Shown here: positions 37,803-48,919 of the stretch, in pieces
Numbering within the stretch: the stretch's first letter is position 1
Layout: every line of letters starts with the position of its first letter
Assembly (NCBI GenBank): GCA_019321725.1
Contig: CM033120.1
Coordinates: 15,096,278 to 15,160,277, forward strand
Source: Paulownia fortunei
Lineage: Eukaryota; Streptophyta; Magnoliopsida; Lamiales; Paulowniaceae
Length of the DNA: 64,000 nucleotides
Direction of reading: 5' to 3'
The notes under the pieces: model-generated
What the model was told of the DNA's origin: nothing
Databases searched by the model: none
Seen by the model: the letters and a program-made list of their open reading frames with translations, nothing else
Made by a program: the position numbers and the translations under genes

Positions 37803-37861
37803 ATGGGTCAGATTGATTAGTTCAGTTGCGACGCTTATGGGTCAGATTGATTAGTTCAGTT
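37803..37861. repeat. 34-bp-period tandem repeat
   Basis: A 25-base unit, ATGGGTCAGATTGATTAGTT plus CAGTT, is present identically at 37803-37827 and 37837-37861. It is recent enough to be perfect, and it lies in the former SRT1 intron. Confidence 0.85.
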
Positions 37862-38198
37862 ACGTTCTCTGGAGGGTGCTAACAATAAATGACAACACAG
37901 AGCATCAGATAAAGAGACCAAGTATAGAATGACAATTAGTTTCCATGGAGATTAAGCAGAAACACCCACCAACTATTTTTAAGTAAATCATTAATGCTAA
38001 AGAGAATAAGATGATCATCAAAGCACACAACTAATAACAATTATAAGCATCAACAAGAACATTAAAAAGCATTGCACAAGAACAGGTAACCAATAGACAT
38101 AATGGAATAATGAGAGGCAGTGGGTCAAAACTCTCGGTCATTCCAACGTTGCCCAAATCTTCAATGAAAGAAAGCTTCTCAGCATACCCCAGAGACAT

Positions 38199-40752
38199 GT
38201 TTTTTTGTCACTATGGGCCTCTGGGAAATACTTTTTTATTTCCTTTTTCTCAATCTCTTGCTCTGTGAAAGTTGATCGAATAAATGGGAAGAGAAACAGA
38301 GAGGAATCTTATTGCCTGTGTAGTATATGGTTGTGGTACGAGGAAATTTTTTTACAGTGTGTCTTGGATTCAGATTGTCTGCAGCTTGATGGATCAAAGA
38401 GCCTTTCACTTTCCTGTTCATTTTATGTTATTTCTTTTGCATACTATATTGACATGCTCGAGAAAATATGATAGAGGCGCTGAGAAAACTTTGGGGGTGA
38501 CGAAACGTGCTAGATCTCCACTTATAACACTTAAGACTACAGATTAATAGCATCTCTTTTGCATATATCAAGGAAACTTGGTGAACAGATTAGGGCCTAC
38601 ATCGTATGTTCTTTCTTACTGTCAAAATGGCAAGAGCTGTTGGATGATGTTACGTACCTTACATGTTTCCCTATTGGCCCATCAACGTTGTAACAATGTG
38701 AACTAAGAGTTACTGATTGATTATGAATGTACAGATGGATACTAGAATCCCTCGCGATCTTGTTTTTATTGTTTGTTGTAGTTTCCGTATTGTCTCAATC
38801 GGCTAGGGACTAGGAACGCACAATGAGAGCATGCAATTTGCTCAAGTTGAGGGAGCTGCTTCAATAAAGAAAGAGTAGGTTCTACTACTCCGCCATTTCA
38901 ATGTCTCGACCAAGAAAAATAGCTGTTCGTATATTCAGAACATCCATCAATAATCGATAAATTATATAAACATTATTCACACATCTAATCAGACTTGAAC
39001 CTCCACTTCATTTCATCTCGCGGTACAGAAGTACAAGATGAAAATATTTATAATGTCCTGACTTTTCTTGTATGTATATAACACAGTGGCTATAACGGCC
39101 AACGAACATTTCCTTCAGTCAAACGTAGTCCTAGGAGTATTACTATACTGTTTCTTTTTGAAATAGCCGGTGCCTAAAAACCTCCCCCCATATGCCAGAA
39201 TTAATAAAATATCAGTCCAGCACTTGAATATGAAGGAAACCTAAAACATTGAAACACGATTAATGAAAAACGTTGTACCATGAGAGCCATGTGCATGACT
39301 GCAAAGCCATGTGACGTACATATGAATGACCCTCCCCCCATAAAAGCCCGTGTGCTAAGGGTGGGCTACATACTATTAATTATGTGGCTTCAACACAAAG
39401 CCAAATTCTTGCTTTTTCGATTAACCAATCTTCTTCATTCATCTCTAACTCATAATATTAAATTTAATGTAATTTTTATATTAAATTTAGTATTTTGGTA
39501 TAATTTGTCTTAAATCATTTTCAAATTATTATATTAAATTTTACACTAGATGAATATTTTTTATTTATATTTTTCAATTATTATTAATTTATTTATTTAT
39601 AAAGTTATTTAATTATTTATATTATTAATTCTAATAAATAAATAATTACATATAATTAATATTATATTTATTGATTATATTATAAAACTAAATATTACAA
39701 TTAATTGTTACAAATGTTATTGCAACTAAATTAAAATTAAACAAATAAAACTAAATTATAAATTAATTAAATATATTATATATGATACAATTGAAATTAA
39801 AATTTGGAGTCGAACAAATTTATAAGCAAAATGAGTATATATGCATTACACCAAATTTGATGTAAATGAATGGTATTACAAATTTGATGTAATATTGTTC
39901 ATTACACTTAACCTGGTGGTGTAGCATTTAATGTTTCGTTGGAGAAAGAATTGCACTATATTTGGTATAATGGTATAAGATTTATTGCAGAGGCGTTAAT
40001 ACTTAGATTAAATATGAATAATTACATTTATTTTGAGGTGAAAGTCTGTGATTTTCATGTGCTAAGGAGTAAAATTAAGGTTATAAGATTTTAAGGTCAT
40101 GCCTTCGAATTTCACTGTGAATATAGTAGTGTGATTAGAAGATGATTACTAATAATTAATTAATTATTATAAAATAATAATTGCTAATTGATATTGTCCT
40201 CCCTCGCCGGATTGAAACTCGAATAAAAACTATTACAAAAATCTCATATTTAGTCTCATGATACCAATTGATCGATTTATATACAAATTTCTACTACCAC
40301 ATTGATTGTAAATTTGGAAATAGTTTGTGTACTCCATTTAACACTTAATTTATTAGACACCTATAAAATTCAAGTATTCACAAAGTTCAGGTTTTTCACA
40401 AAGCTCTACAATTCAAAAATTATAAGTATTTATATGTAAGTGATATATAGCATTTCTTTTAATTCTTTTTCCTGAGAAAAAAAAAAGATGTGGCGAATAA
40501 ACTTTATTACCATTATCAACAGAACAACCAAATTAATATATTTTCATGAATAATTAAAAGTCAATTTCTAATTTGAAAATTTGTAACAAAATCCAAAATA
40601 TTCCTAAAAATGTAATAGGGATACAAATAAATTAAATAACTACCGCAGTCCGGGCATTAATTGTTTCACAGTAAAAGGGCAAGAAAAAAAAAAAAAACAA
40701 GAAAATAGGAAGGCAAAGCCCAAAAAGATCTAAACAATTATAGAAAATAAAC
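38199..40752. other. Spacer upstream of the SRT1 relic, no gene seen
   Basis: This 2.5 kb stretch runs from the old SRT1 promoter side to the FLA1 3' flank. It is AT-rich from 39440 onward. Open frames at 38205-38547 have no family resemblance. A MITE-like AT block is listed separately. Confidence 0.5.
39440..39985. mobile_element. Possible AT-rich MITE with inverted ends
   Basis: The stretch is over 80 percent A/T by eye. Near one edge is TAAATTTAGTATTTTGGTAT and near the other ATATTTGGTATAATGGTAT. Inside is a near-perfect palindrome, TTACACCAAATTTGATGTAA (39854-39873). It has no coding capacity. The element class and its borders are not resolved. Confidence 0.3.
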
Positions 40753-41991
40753 TTACAGCTGTAAAAACATAAACCAGAGACTCAAAATTACAGCACCAAA
40801 TCTTCCACCGTTAAATCTAGCTGCGCCGTTACTATTCGCAGTCTGATCCGCCACATCTCCGTTCGGAGCATCCGCCGGAGAGTCCGATGGAGCAGCCGGT
40901 GCCGGCGGAGAGTTGTGCTTCTTCGACGACTTCGGGGACTCTGCATCCGCTTCAGGAGCCGGAGCCGGAGCAGGAGTAGGAGGCAGAGCGGATTTGAATA
41001 ACTCCACCGGCATCAAGACCTTATCCAATTCGTATATTGCCAACGGCTGTTCATCAACCAAAGTATTAACAATCTTCGCCGTCACGATTTTCGTCTTAAT
41101 CGTCACGTCGGTTCCGTCATTCTGCACCGTGAAGTCGAACTTATTGGCGCCGTCGGTGGCTAAGGAGTTCGTTAATCCGTTGCTCGATCTCAAACCGGAG
41201 CGTGATTGATAAATCGGCATTCCATGATATTCAAGCAAAGATTGTTTACCGTCTGCACTCAAATTCTTGTATTTCGGCATAAAACTCTTCATAGCATCGT
41301 CTCCGGGGCAAAAAATAGTTAATCCGCTCTCGACATTGCTCTCAAACGTTTGTTCAGCCGGATTAGCCAACAGCGTCTCGGCGAAGACCTTGCAGCCGTG
41401 AGCTGACATGAGAGATGTGAGATTCATCTGGCTCGGCCCCGGGGCGGGCGCCTCGGCTTCAGGAGAAGGCAAGATGGTGGAGATCTGAATGACGGAGATG
41501 TTGTAGGGTATAGCTTCGACGGACTTGACGAAAGTGGCAGAAACGACTCCTCCATTGTCCTGGGGGGAGAAGCCGACCTTTCCGCCCTTGACATCAGTGA
41601 TATTGACGAAGCCGGAAGATCCGGGTGCAGAGCCGGTGGCCTGGAACATAGTGGCGGCGAGTGCGGTGCCGTCGGTGATCTGGTGGAGCTTCTTGGCGTC
41701 AAAGTAGTCGAGGAGCACGTGGAGTGACAGCACGTTCTTGATGGCGCCGATTGTGAGGTGTTTTGAGAGTAGATCCGCCATTCCGGCGTTGTCCACGGCG
41801 CAAACGGTTATTGTTTCTCGTCGGTTGATCTCCGGCGCGAGCTGTGTCACCGTTAAGTAGTGGTTAAAGGTGGAGAATTCGGGGTACTTTGCAAGAATGC
41901 GAGTAATGTTGTGGGCGTTGGTGGAGGGGAAGAGGAAAAGGGAAAGAGACAAGACCACCGCAACTGCGGCTGCGGCCTGGCGGAGCTGCAT
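40753..41991 (-). CDS. FLA1: Fasciclin-like arabinogalactan protein (FLA1 type), intronless
   Basis: Cell-surface adhesion-type proteoglycan, GPI-anchored, involved in cell expansion and in early shoot/root development in Arabidopsis. The 412 residues read: signal peptide 1-26 (cleaved before HNITRIL); first FAS1 domain about 27-172 with the H1 and H2 boxes INRRETITVCAVDNAGM and VLSLHVLLDYF; Pro/Ala AGP motif 176-187; second FAS1 about 190-330 (FCPGDDAMKSFMPKY); Pro/Ala/Ser AGP region about 337-378; small residues then a hydrophobic GPI tail (FGAVILSLWFMFLQL). This two-FAS1, two-AGP layout is group A/FLA1-FLA2. The phrase LMSAHGCKVFAETLLANP favours FLA1. The local base composition is much GC-richer than the surroundings. 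The start is the ATG that opens the signal peptide. Confidence 0.94.
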   Translation of the reverse strand: MQLRQAAAAVAVVLSLSLFLFPSTNAHNITRILAKYPEFSTFNHYLTVTQLAPEINRRETITVCAVDNAGMADLLSKHLTIGAIKNVLSLHVLLDYFDAKKLHQITDGTALAATMFQATGSAPGSSGFVNITDVKGGKVGFSPQDNGGVVSATFVKSVEAIPYNISVIQISTILPSPEAEAPAPGPSQMNLTSLMSAHGCKVFAETLLANPAEQTFESNVESGLTIFCPGDDAMKSFMPKYKNLSADGKQSLLEYHGMPIYQSRSGLRSSNGLTNSLATDGANKFDFTVQNDGTDVTIKTKIVTAKIVNTLVDEQPLAIYELDKVLMPVELFKSALPPTPAPAPAPEADAESPKSSKKHNSPPAPAAPSDSPADAPNGDVADQTANSNGAARFNGGRFGAVILSLWFMFLQL

Positions 41992-44640
41992 TGTGATTAA
42001 GAGAGAAGATTTAGCTAAGTTGACAAGCTTTCGGTTCTTGGACCAGGTGGGAGTAGCTGAAGAGTGAAGACAAAATACTGGGAGTGGAAGCTGGAGTTTA
42101 TAGAAATGACTTGGAATTAGGGTTGTTAACTACAGCTAATGCCACTGACCAGGATTATTATTAATGATGGGCTGTCTGCATGTTCAGTGATTCACGCCTT
42201 ATTAGGGTTAATCAAACTTGCAAATGATAGCGACTTTTTTTGACTATGTTGGGAATTAGCAACGTAATTATTACTTGACCGATTGGTTTAGTTAGTCGAG
42301 AATTGGAGATCAAGCCAACTGTTCCCAAGTAGAATCCAACAAAATTTAATGGAGTTAAATAACAATCAAGCTCCAATAATTAATATTTTTATTTTTATTT
42401 TATTTTTTTAATTAATTAAATTAAACTCGAATAAAGTTTTAAATTTTGTTATAAAAAAAATAATTCAAGTTTAATTTATTATGATTAAAAAATAAAAAAT
42501 AAAAAATAAAAAATAAATAATTTTTTAATAATTAATTTTAAATTAAATATTAAATAATTTTGGTTTGTTTTTCAATTATGATGGTACTCACTCTGTCCTC
42601 CCATAATTTGTTGGGTTATTTTGTTCGCTAAGTATGGACTTTGGTAAACGAGGAACTAATTACATGTAAATTTCTTTATTTTCTTGTTAACTATTCAAGA
42701 TTTATCATTAAAAATAAAGTAGCTATATTTTCAAAGTCTAAAAGTTAAAATACCAAAAATATTGTGTTTGGATCAAAACTTTTACTGCAACATCTATATA
42801 ATTAACGGGGCAAGACTCCATATTAGACAACATGAGCACCATGTATTTCTTTATGTATTTGACAGGATAAGGCCGCATGTTATACAACACTAGGAATGGG
42901 AACATGTTATGGCCTCGTAAGTACCACAAGTTGGTGATTAATTTTTAATTTATCAACTACATTTTCCCGAATTAAAAATGTAGAAAGAAATATTATATGG
43001 TCCCTAAATACTTATACCATAATGTTAAATTTGAAAGGAGTGAACTGAAATGGAGTTAAACCAATATTAGAATAATAATCTTATTCACTCTACGCCTAAT
43101 CCAACTTGAACGGATTACGTACAGCGACAATTCATTCGATTTTCTTTGGAACATTTGAGGTTCCTTTTTCTTTTTTTCTTTTTTAATAATAAACAATCAA
43201 ATTAATATATTATTACAGAAATAGATAAATACATACTCATTTTTATAGTGAAATTCAAATTTAAAACTTCATAATATTAAAATCTTAATTACTATTTGTA
43301 TTTCTTCTTATTGACATGTTTATTTTTATAATAAATGCAAAGTTTGAGGGCTAAATCAACTATTACTACTCCTTCATTTGAATTTTATTTTTTTAATTTG
43401 TTGAAAAAGAAAAAGGGTTTTAGCAGATGGTTCCTGTAATAAAAAGAAATCACATGTTCCAAGGCAGTCAACTAACTTACCAGATAGACATAAAATAAAA
43501 AGCAGTTTTTAACATTCAGCGCCTTTATTTTTGCCAATGTAACTGAAGATTGAAAGGTACTGGAAACATATCACGTGGTTTAAGCATCAATCGGGCAGAA
43601 AATCATGGCCAAGAATGCAGCAGAGCGCTTGCCGTTTGAGTGTTTTATTCTTCATTTAGTTTTTGCATATTTACATTTATTCTTTATTGGTTGGTTACTA
43701 GAATTTTTGAATTTTTTTTTTCATTATATATATATAAAAACTTGATAAGTCTAATCAACAAAAACTTATAGTTAAAATTTATATATATATATATATGAAA
43801 AATTAGATTTTGATCAGCAAAATGGTGCTGTTTTTCAACATAAATGTGTCTTTACATTTAAAATCATTCTTAAAAAAAAAAAAGGTGTTCATTGAAAACA
43901 CCTTTTGTAACATTGAATTTTTAACTTTATTGATTTAATTCTTATTCTTATGTTTCTAAAAGGTGTAATCTTAAAAATTAGTGAATTCATAAATTTTGTA
44001 TCCGAAAGGTGAATTTCTTAAAAATCATCCCAAAAATCTATACATTAAAAATAATATTTTTTTCGATTTGCCTAACCTATGATATTCTACTTTCATACAA
44101 TTTCTATCACTTATTTACTTTGTACCTTCACTATAATTAATAAAACAGATACAATAATATATAAATAATACTCTAATAGCTAAAAAATTATTTTTCACTA
44201 GTAAACAATGTTTTGATATCGATACACTTAAAATTCTTTCTATACCAAATTATATCCTCTAAAAAGTTAACCAAATTTTACAACTACAGAAAGGGCCTCA
44301 GCTCATGATAACAACATAATATCCCACCTTTCCTATTTTTTTCAATATCAGTAATATCATATAAAAATAATTTAAAATTTATGTAACCAATTTTTAATTT
44401 TTATCACATCAATTCAAAATACATATATGGAGTATAACATACTAATTACGCAGACAAGAGAATACAGAAAGGTCAGAGAAAAATTACGTGGACCTCTTAA
44501 AAGGAGGAGGTGTATTTTAGCAGTGTTGATTTTTCATTGTAATTGATATTTTAAATTTTATTATAATATTATTAATATATATCAAATACAAGTTAATGTT
44601 ATTTTTTATATATTATTTTAATTTATAATAAATGATTCGA
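41992..44640. other. FLA1 upstream region, AT-rich, no gene seen
   Basis: The proximal part should hold the FLA1 promoter. A patch near 42590 (ACTCACTCTGTCCTCCCATAATT) resembles one end of a Stowaway-type miniature element, but no partner end is visible. TA repeats lie near 43726-43796. Confidence 0.45.
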
Positions 44641-44649
44641 TTTGATATT

Positions 44650-45000
44650 CTAGTAGTATCTGAAAAGTGTGGGGGCATATTACCTTAAAGTGGGGAAAGG
44701 GTAGAACTGTAGAAGGTCGGGAAGAACTCACGCCAAAAGGCAAGCGTGGGACCAACCAACACTTCCTCCAAGTTCTGCCAGGACACCGCCACGTGTTTGC
44801 CAGATGGTGCATTAGCATAGATGCCCCCACGGAATCACCGACACTGGATTCTAACTTCTGCGAGGTTCTTCCTCTGTCGACAGTTACGATTCGGTGAGGC
44901 GATTCACTACTCTACAACTCATCATATCTCTCTGTCTCTCTCTGGTACACAGATCTTCATTCAATGTTTCCACATCCCCAGAGTTTCTTAGGCTGTGATT
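44650..45000 (+). promoter_or_regulatory. Orphan promoter/leader-like GC-rich island
   Basis: A sharply GC-richer block interrupts AT-rich DNA. It contains a G-box (GCCACGTGTT, about 44789-44798), then GAGGTTCTTCCTCTGTCGAC, then a CT-rich leader-like stretch (TCTCTCTGTCTCTCTCTGG, about 44927-44945). A donor-like CGGTGAGG lies near 44892. This is how a plant core promoter plus non-coding first exon looks, but no gene body follows on the plus strand before the pectate lyase at 48.9 kb. It could be a remnant promoter or a non-coding RNA start. Confidence 0.35.
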
Positions 45001-45930
45001 AAAAAATGACATATTCATCCCTAAAAATTAATTTTATAAGAAAAAATTAATTTTAGAGAAATGAGAACTGAATTTTTTTATTTTATTTTTTATAATTCAG
45101 ATTCCCGAATTCGTCGTACTAGTTCTGAACATCCTAAACACATGTCCCTAGTACTTAAAAAAGGTAAATTGCGGAATATGTTTCAACCAACACTCAAATT
45201 CCAACAAGAACTTTACACTTTTACGAATAAAAAATCCAACCTATAGTTATCGCTCAAAACACCTCAATCGTAGGGTTTCAATGAAAGTATAGTAATTACT
45301 CCATACTGAAATGCATCCGTAAGTTTTCATCAGCATTCGGACCCCACCCTTCCGCTTGAAAAAAATTCAATTCAATTATTCCGTCAGTTGAACTATGCCC
45401 CAAAGGTCAAGAATTGAAAATTTTGATATATATTTGAATGGGTTATTATAATACAAAACTATTTCTCCATTTATTTTTATAATACAAAATTTGAAAATAT
45501 TTAATTTATAAACTAACTCATCACATTTTTAAAAATTTAGTCTCATTAAAATTTCAAATTTAATATTGTTATCTTATTTAATAGTCTCTCAGTCTTAGCT
45601 CAATTTTTCTTTTGTACATTTCAAAATAAGACTTATAATTATTTTTTGCAAAATATTTTCTCACTTAAAGTATTAATTAATATGATAATATTGACTCTCT
45701 CCATCACTATTCTTGAGCTGACTAGGGACTATTTATTGATCATAAGTTGATTAGGAATTATTATAGATAACTATGCACGTTTGTAACTGGTGTCAAAGTA
45801 ACCATAGTTATTTCGAGTAGGACTCGACTCTGATCTTGGTTCGAGACCCCACATGAGAATGCAAGAATCCTCAATTTCTTTTGGTAATAAAACAGATTTT
45901 GAGGGGCAATAATGGAAAAAGCGGGTAAAC

Positions 45931-46291
45931 CTATATATCACTACTGAAATTGGAATTTCTCACAACAAAGCAAAGTGTTAACAAAACCAAAAACCCATTA
46001 ATTGGAAATCTCTTGAAGATAATAATAGCCGGAACCAAGGCTGGATGAAGGCCTAAAAGGGAGAGAAAATGCAAAATTCTGGAAATGAAACCAAACAAAG
46101 CCTTGGTTTTCTTGAGGGCTGAGCTGGGAAGTGAAGAAGTGGTGTTGGAAGAGTATCTGAAATTTGGGTTCAGAAAAGCGAATGTGTAAAGGGGTTGTTT
46201 GTTTGATATTGTTGAAGGGGGTGGATAAAACATTGTTCATGGCCAATCCCTGAGAGAGTGAGAATGGCCAAGAAAATCTTGAAACAGCCAT
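45931..46291 (-). CDS. Possible small gene, unrecognised (low confidence)
   Basis: Two overlapping minus-strand frames occupy a GC-richer island. One is 97 residues starting MAVSRFSWPFSLSQGLAMNN at 46291; the other is 100 residues starting MFYPPPSTISNKQPL at 46233. The first is rich in Phe, Ser and Gln and has few charged residues; the second has a hydrophobic stretch (ILHFLSLLGLHPALVPAIII). I recognise neither, and both cannot be the main product. The ATG at 46291 is the first ATG of the island, and the region upstream is TAA-rich. It may be a small protein, an exon, or a decayed gene. Confidence 0.25.
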
Positions 46292-46693
46292 GGGAAAAGA
46301 GTAGTGTTGTTAGATTATTATTATTTTTTATTATTATTATTATTGTTATATTTTATTTGTTTATTTTTAGATAAGGAGTTGTAGATTCCAGATTCACAGA
46401 ATTTTCTGCTTCCAGTAAGTGGATCATGGGTCCGATATTGGACCATTTCATACTTTGTTTTGGGCTCAGTAGAAAAAAAAGATCAATTTCTTGTGGGCTT
46501 AATTAGTTTTAAGCCCAAAATTCTACAAATTTAAAGCGCCACACTAATACCCAGCAGGCTGCCATTGGTTTTGCCCTCTTCCCATAGTACAAGTAATATT
46601 TTCTGAAAGGACTTCTATATAAACTTAAATTTAATGATAAATAAAATAATGCAAAAATTTAAAAGCAAGAGACAGAAATAATTGATAATAATA

Positions 46694-46898
46694 CACTTAA
46701 GTTGTGTTTGGAGTTAAGAATTTTAAATTCATAATAATAGATTTATTAAATTTATTTGGATAATTTTAAATTATAATAGATTACAAATAATTCAAGTCTC
46801 ATTTTGAATCATTATAGTATATTTAAAATCTACCTAAAATGAAATTAGTTAAAATTATTTTCTTAAATTTAATTCATTCCAAAGACAATCTTAGATTA
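46694..46898. mobile_element. Probable MITE with terminal inverted repeats
   Basis: The left end reads GTTGTGTTTGGAGTTAAGAA and the right end, in reverse complement, GATTGTCTTTGGAATGAATT. The two align over most of their length. The 160-base interior is AT-rich and non-coding. The form (xTTGTxTTTGGA ends, about 200 bp) fits a non-autonomous DNA transposon of hAT or PIF/Harbinger type. The class is uncertain and the target duplication is not resolved. Confidence 0.45.
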
Positions 46899-48919
46899 TT
46901 TAAGATGAATACTTCCATCAAGAGGCTAGCTATTATCAATCAATATCACATCTTAAAATTGACAAAACAAATCTGCAAATAGTTTCGAAGTAATGGCGCA
47001 TTTCAAGCAAAGATACCACCCCTATAGACCCAAGTACTAAGATGCACGGGTATAAGGAAATGACACTTCGAAATAGCACTTCATGGAGTGTTTGATATAT
47101 AAGTCGACGTAACATGGATACAATAATAACACGGACTGATGGTGTGTTTAACACGTTTCCAATATTATGATTTTTTTAATATTTCATAAAATTCAGGGGT
47201 TGTAGAATTTAATAAAAATATAAAATTCTTTAATTTAATTAAAAAAATAGTATTATCTCATCTAAATTCACTTTCTCTTGTTGAGTTTTTCTTTTTTAAG
47301 GTTATATCTTTTTTTTTTCCCTAATATCATAATTCACAAATTACATTAACAAATGTTCAACATAGTAATTACTATTGAACTTCTTTCTCAATTTACCCAC
47401 ACTTATATTCCTATAAATTATTTTTTGATTACATGCACATATATATTTATGTATATGTTTATAATTATATTTTCGTTTATAAAATTAATATAAGACAATC
47501 TTGTCCAAGATGTGTGCCTGTCTTAAAATTTGTAAGTATTGCAATGCCTCGAATCCATGCACCATAAATGCACGGTACAAGTACGACAATACAAATATAA
47601 TAATATAATTTTAAAAAAAAAACTAAGATACAATACCTTGGATAGCGATAGCGGGGATTCAACTCTTAATACATGTACATACATATATAATTTTATATAT
47701 TAATAACCCAAAAAAGCACATCAAAATTCAAGTGCACATGTAACTTCAAGCATATATAAATAAAAAATTAGGGCAAGTTAGAAAAATAAATAGAAAAACT
47801 AAATATTCTCTAGGGAGAGATCCACTTAGGATAGTGAATACCATATATTAATCAATAAATTGTGATATATGAATTAAGTCAATTTATCCTTTCTTATTAA
47901 TTTCCTAAACTTAAAAAAAACAAACAAAAAACAAAAAACAAAAAAGACTTTGTGCTCTGACACGTCTTAGACACGCCCTCTAGCCGTGTCCAACACTATA
48001 TTAATTTTTTTTTTAATTTTTAATATATCACTTGACATGTCAAATATATATGACACTCATTTAGTATTTTATTTTATATTTCACTTCATAAATGTACGTT
48101 AAGTGTGTATGATTCATGTTAAATTTATATTTAAAAAAAATTATTATATACTTAATATGTATTTATGATATAAAATACAAAATGACCACCAAATTAGAAT
48201 AGAAAATCCGAAATAGAAAATCCGAACTGTAATATAATTAACCCAAAAATAAATGATGAGATTTCACCCATCCACATTAAGTAAGGCTTCATTGACAGTG
48301 CAAAAACAGATATATACAATTAGGGAACAACTTACCACAAATGAATAATGAAGCTTCTGAATTATGTGAATAATGCCCCAAAAATAGTTGATAGCGATAC
48401 TCAAATCCAATCAAATCCAATAAAAATATTCTCTTTCTTGAAAAAACTTTAAAACTAACATTTGCTATGTTGGTTGGGATACTTTTCAATTCAATTTTCA
48501 TGATATGAAAAAGAAATGGAATGAAAGTAAATCAAGGGGGTTGGCCCATCATATCTAATGGCTTTTTCAATGTGGTAGTACAAGGTGCTTTTGATTACAC
48601 GATTATTGTTTTTCTTCAGAAAAACACGAACATTATTATGCTTGATCAAATAATGTAATTCTGTACAGTATACTTCAATTTTGTTTTGCTTTTCTTGTGC
48701 TTTTTTACTTGCTTAAATCCAAGATCCAAATATACCATAAATTCAGACTTTAATGCCTGAGTTGTAAACCAACAGTTTTTGCAAAAGTGGGTTTAATGTC
48801 ATGAATTCCAACAACTTTTGATCACTTACAATTTATTACCACCCTTTTAGTATCAAGGTTCACAGCATATTTCTAGCCAGCAAATTCCTTGTCTTCTCCA
48901 AAGTTGTAGTTAAGCAAAA
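46899..48919. other. Pectate lyase upstream region, no gene seen
   Basis: About 2 kb of AT-rich DNA. Short ORFs at 46936-47154 and 47477-47662 show no recognisable family. No clear TATA box could be fixed with confidence. Confidence 0.45.

Larger units (their letters stand above)
36655..38198 (-). pseudogene. SRT1: Relic of a SIRT6-type sirtuin gene (SRT1), 5' end only
   Basis: SRT1 is a nuclear NAD-dependent deacylase. Two minus-strand pieces remain. 38198-38121 opens with an ATG and reads MSLGYAEKLSFIEDLGNVGM then TESFDP, the conserved plant SRT1 N-terminus. The expected HLLQCK continuation is scrambled by small indels. 36706-36655 follows a TTCATGCAG acceptor and reads SKHLVFTGAGISTSCGI, the NAD-binding motif with one Val missing, then breaks off where PDFRGP should follow. 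The zinc-binding and remaining catalytic exons are absent. The gene therefore cannot make a sirtuin. The two pieces sit in transcription order, separated by about 1.4 kb that would be the old first intron and now holds repeats. Confidence 0.8.

Noticed and set aside
38205..38547. Two plus-strand ORFs upstream of the SRT1 relic
   Set aside because: They have no recognisable domain and fall in what was probably the SRT1 promoter and leader on the opposite strand.
41424..41702. 92-residue Ser/Pro/Arg-rich minus-strand ORF
   Set aside because: It lies wholly inside the FLA1 gene in a different frame of the same strand, and FLA1 homology is continuous.
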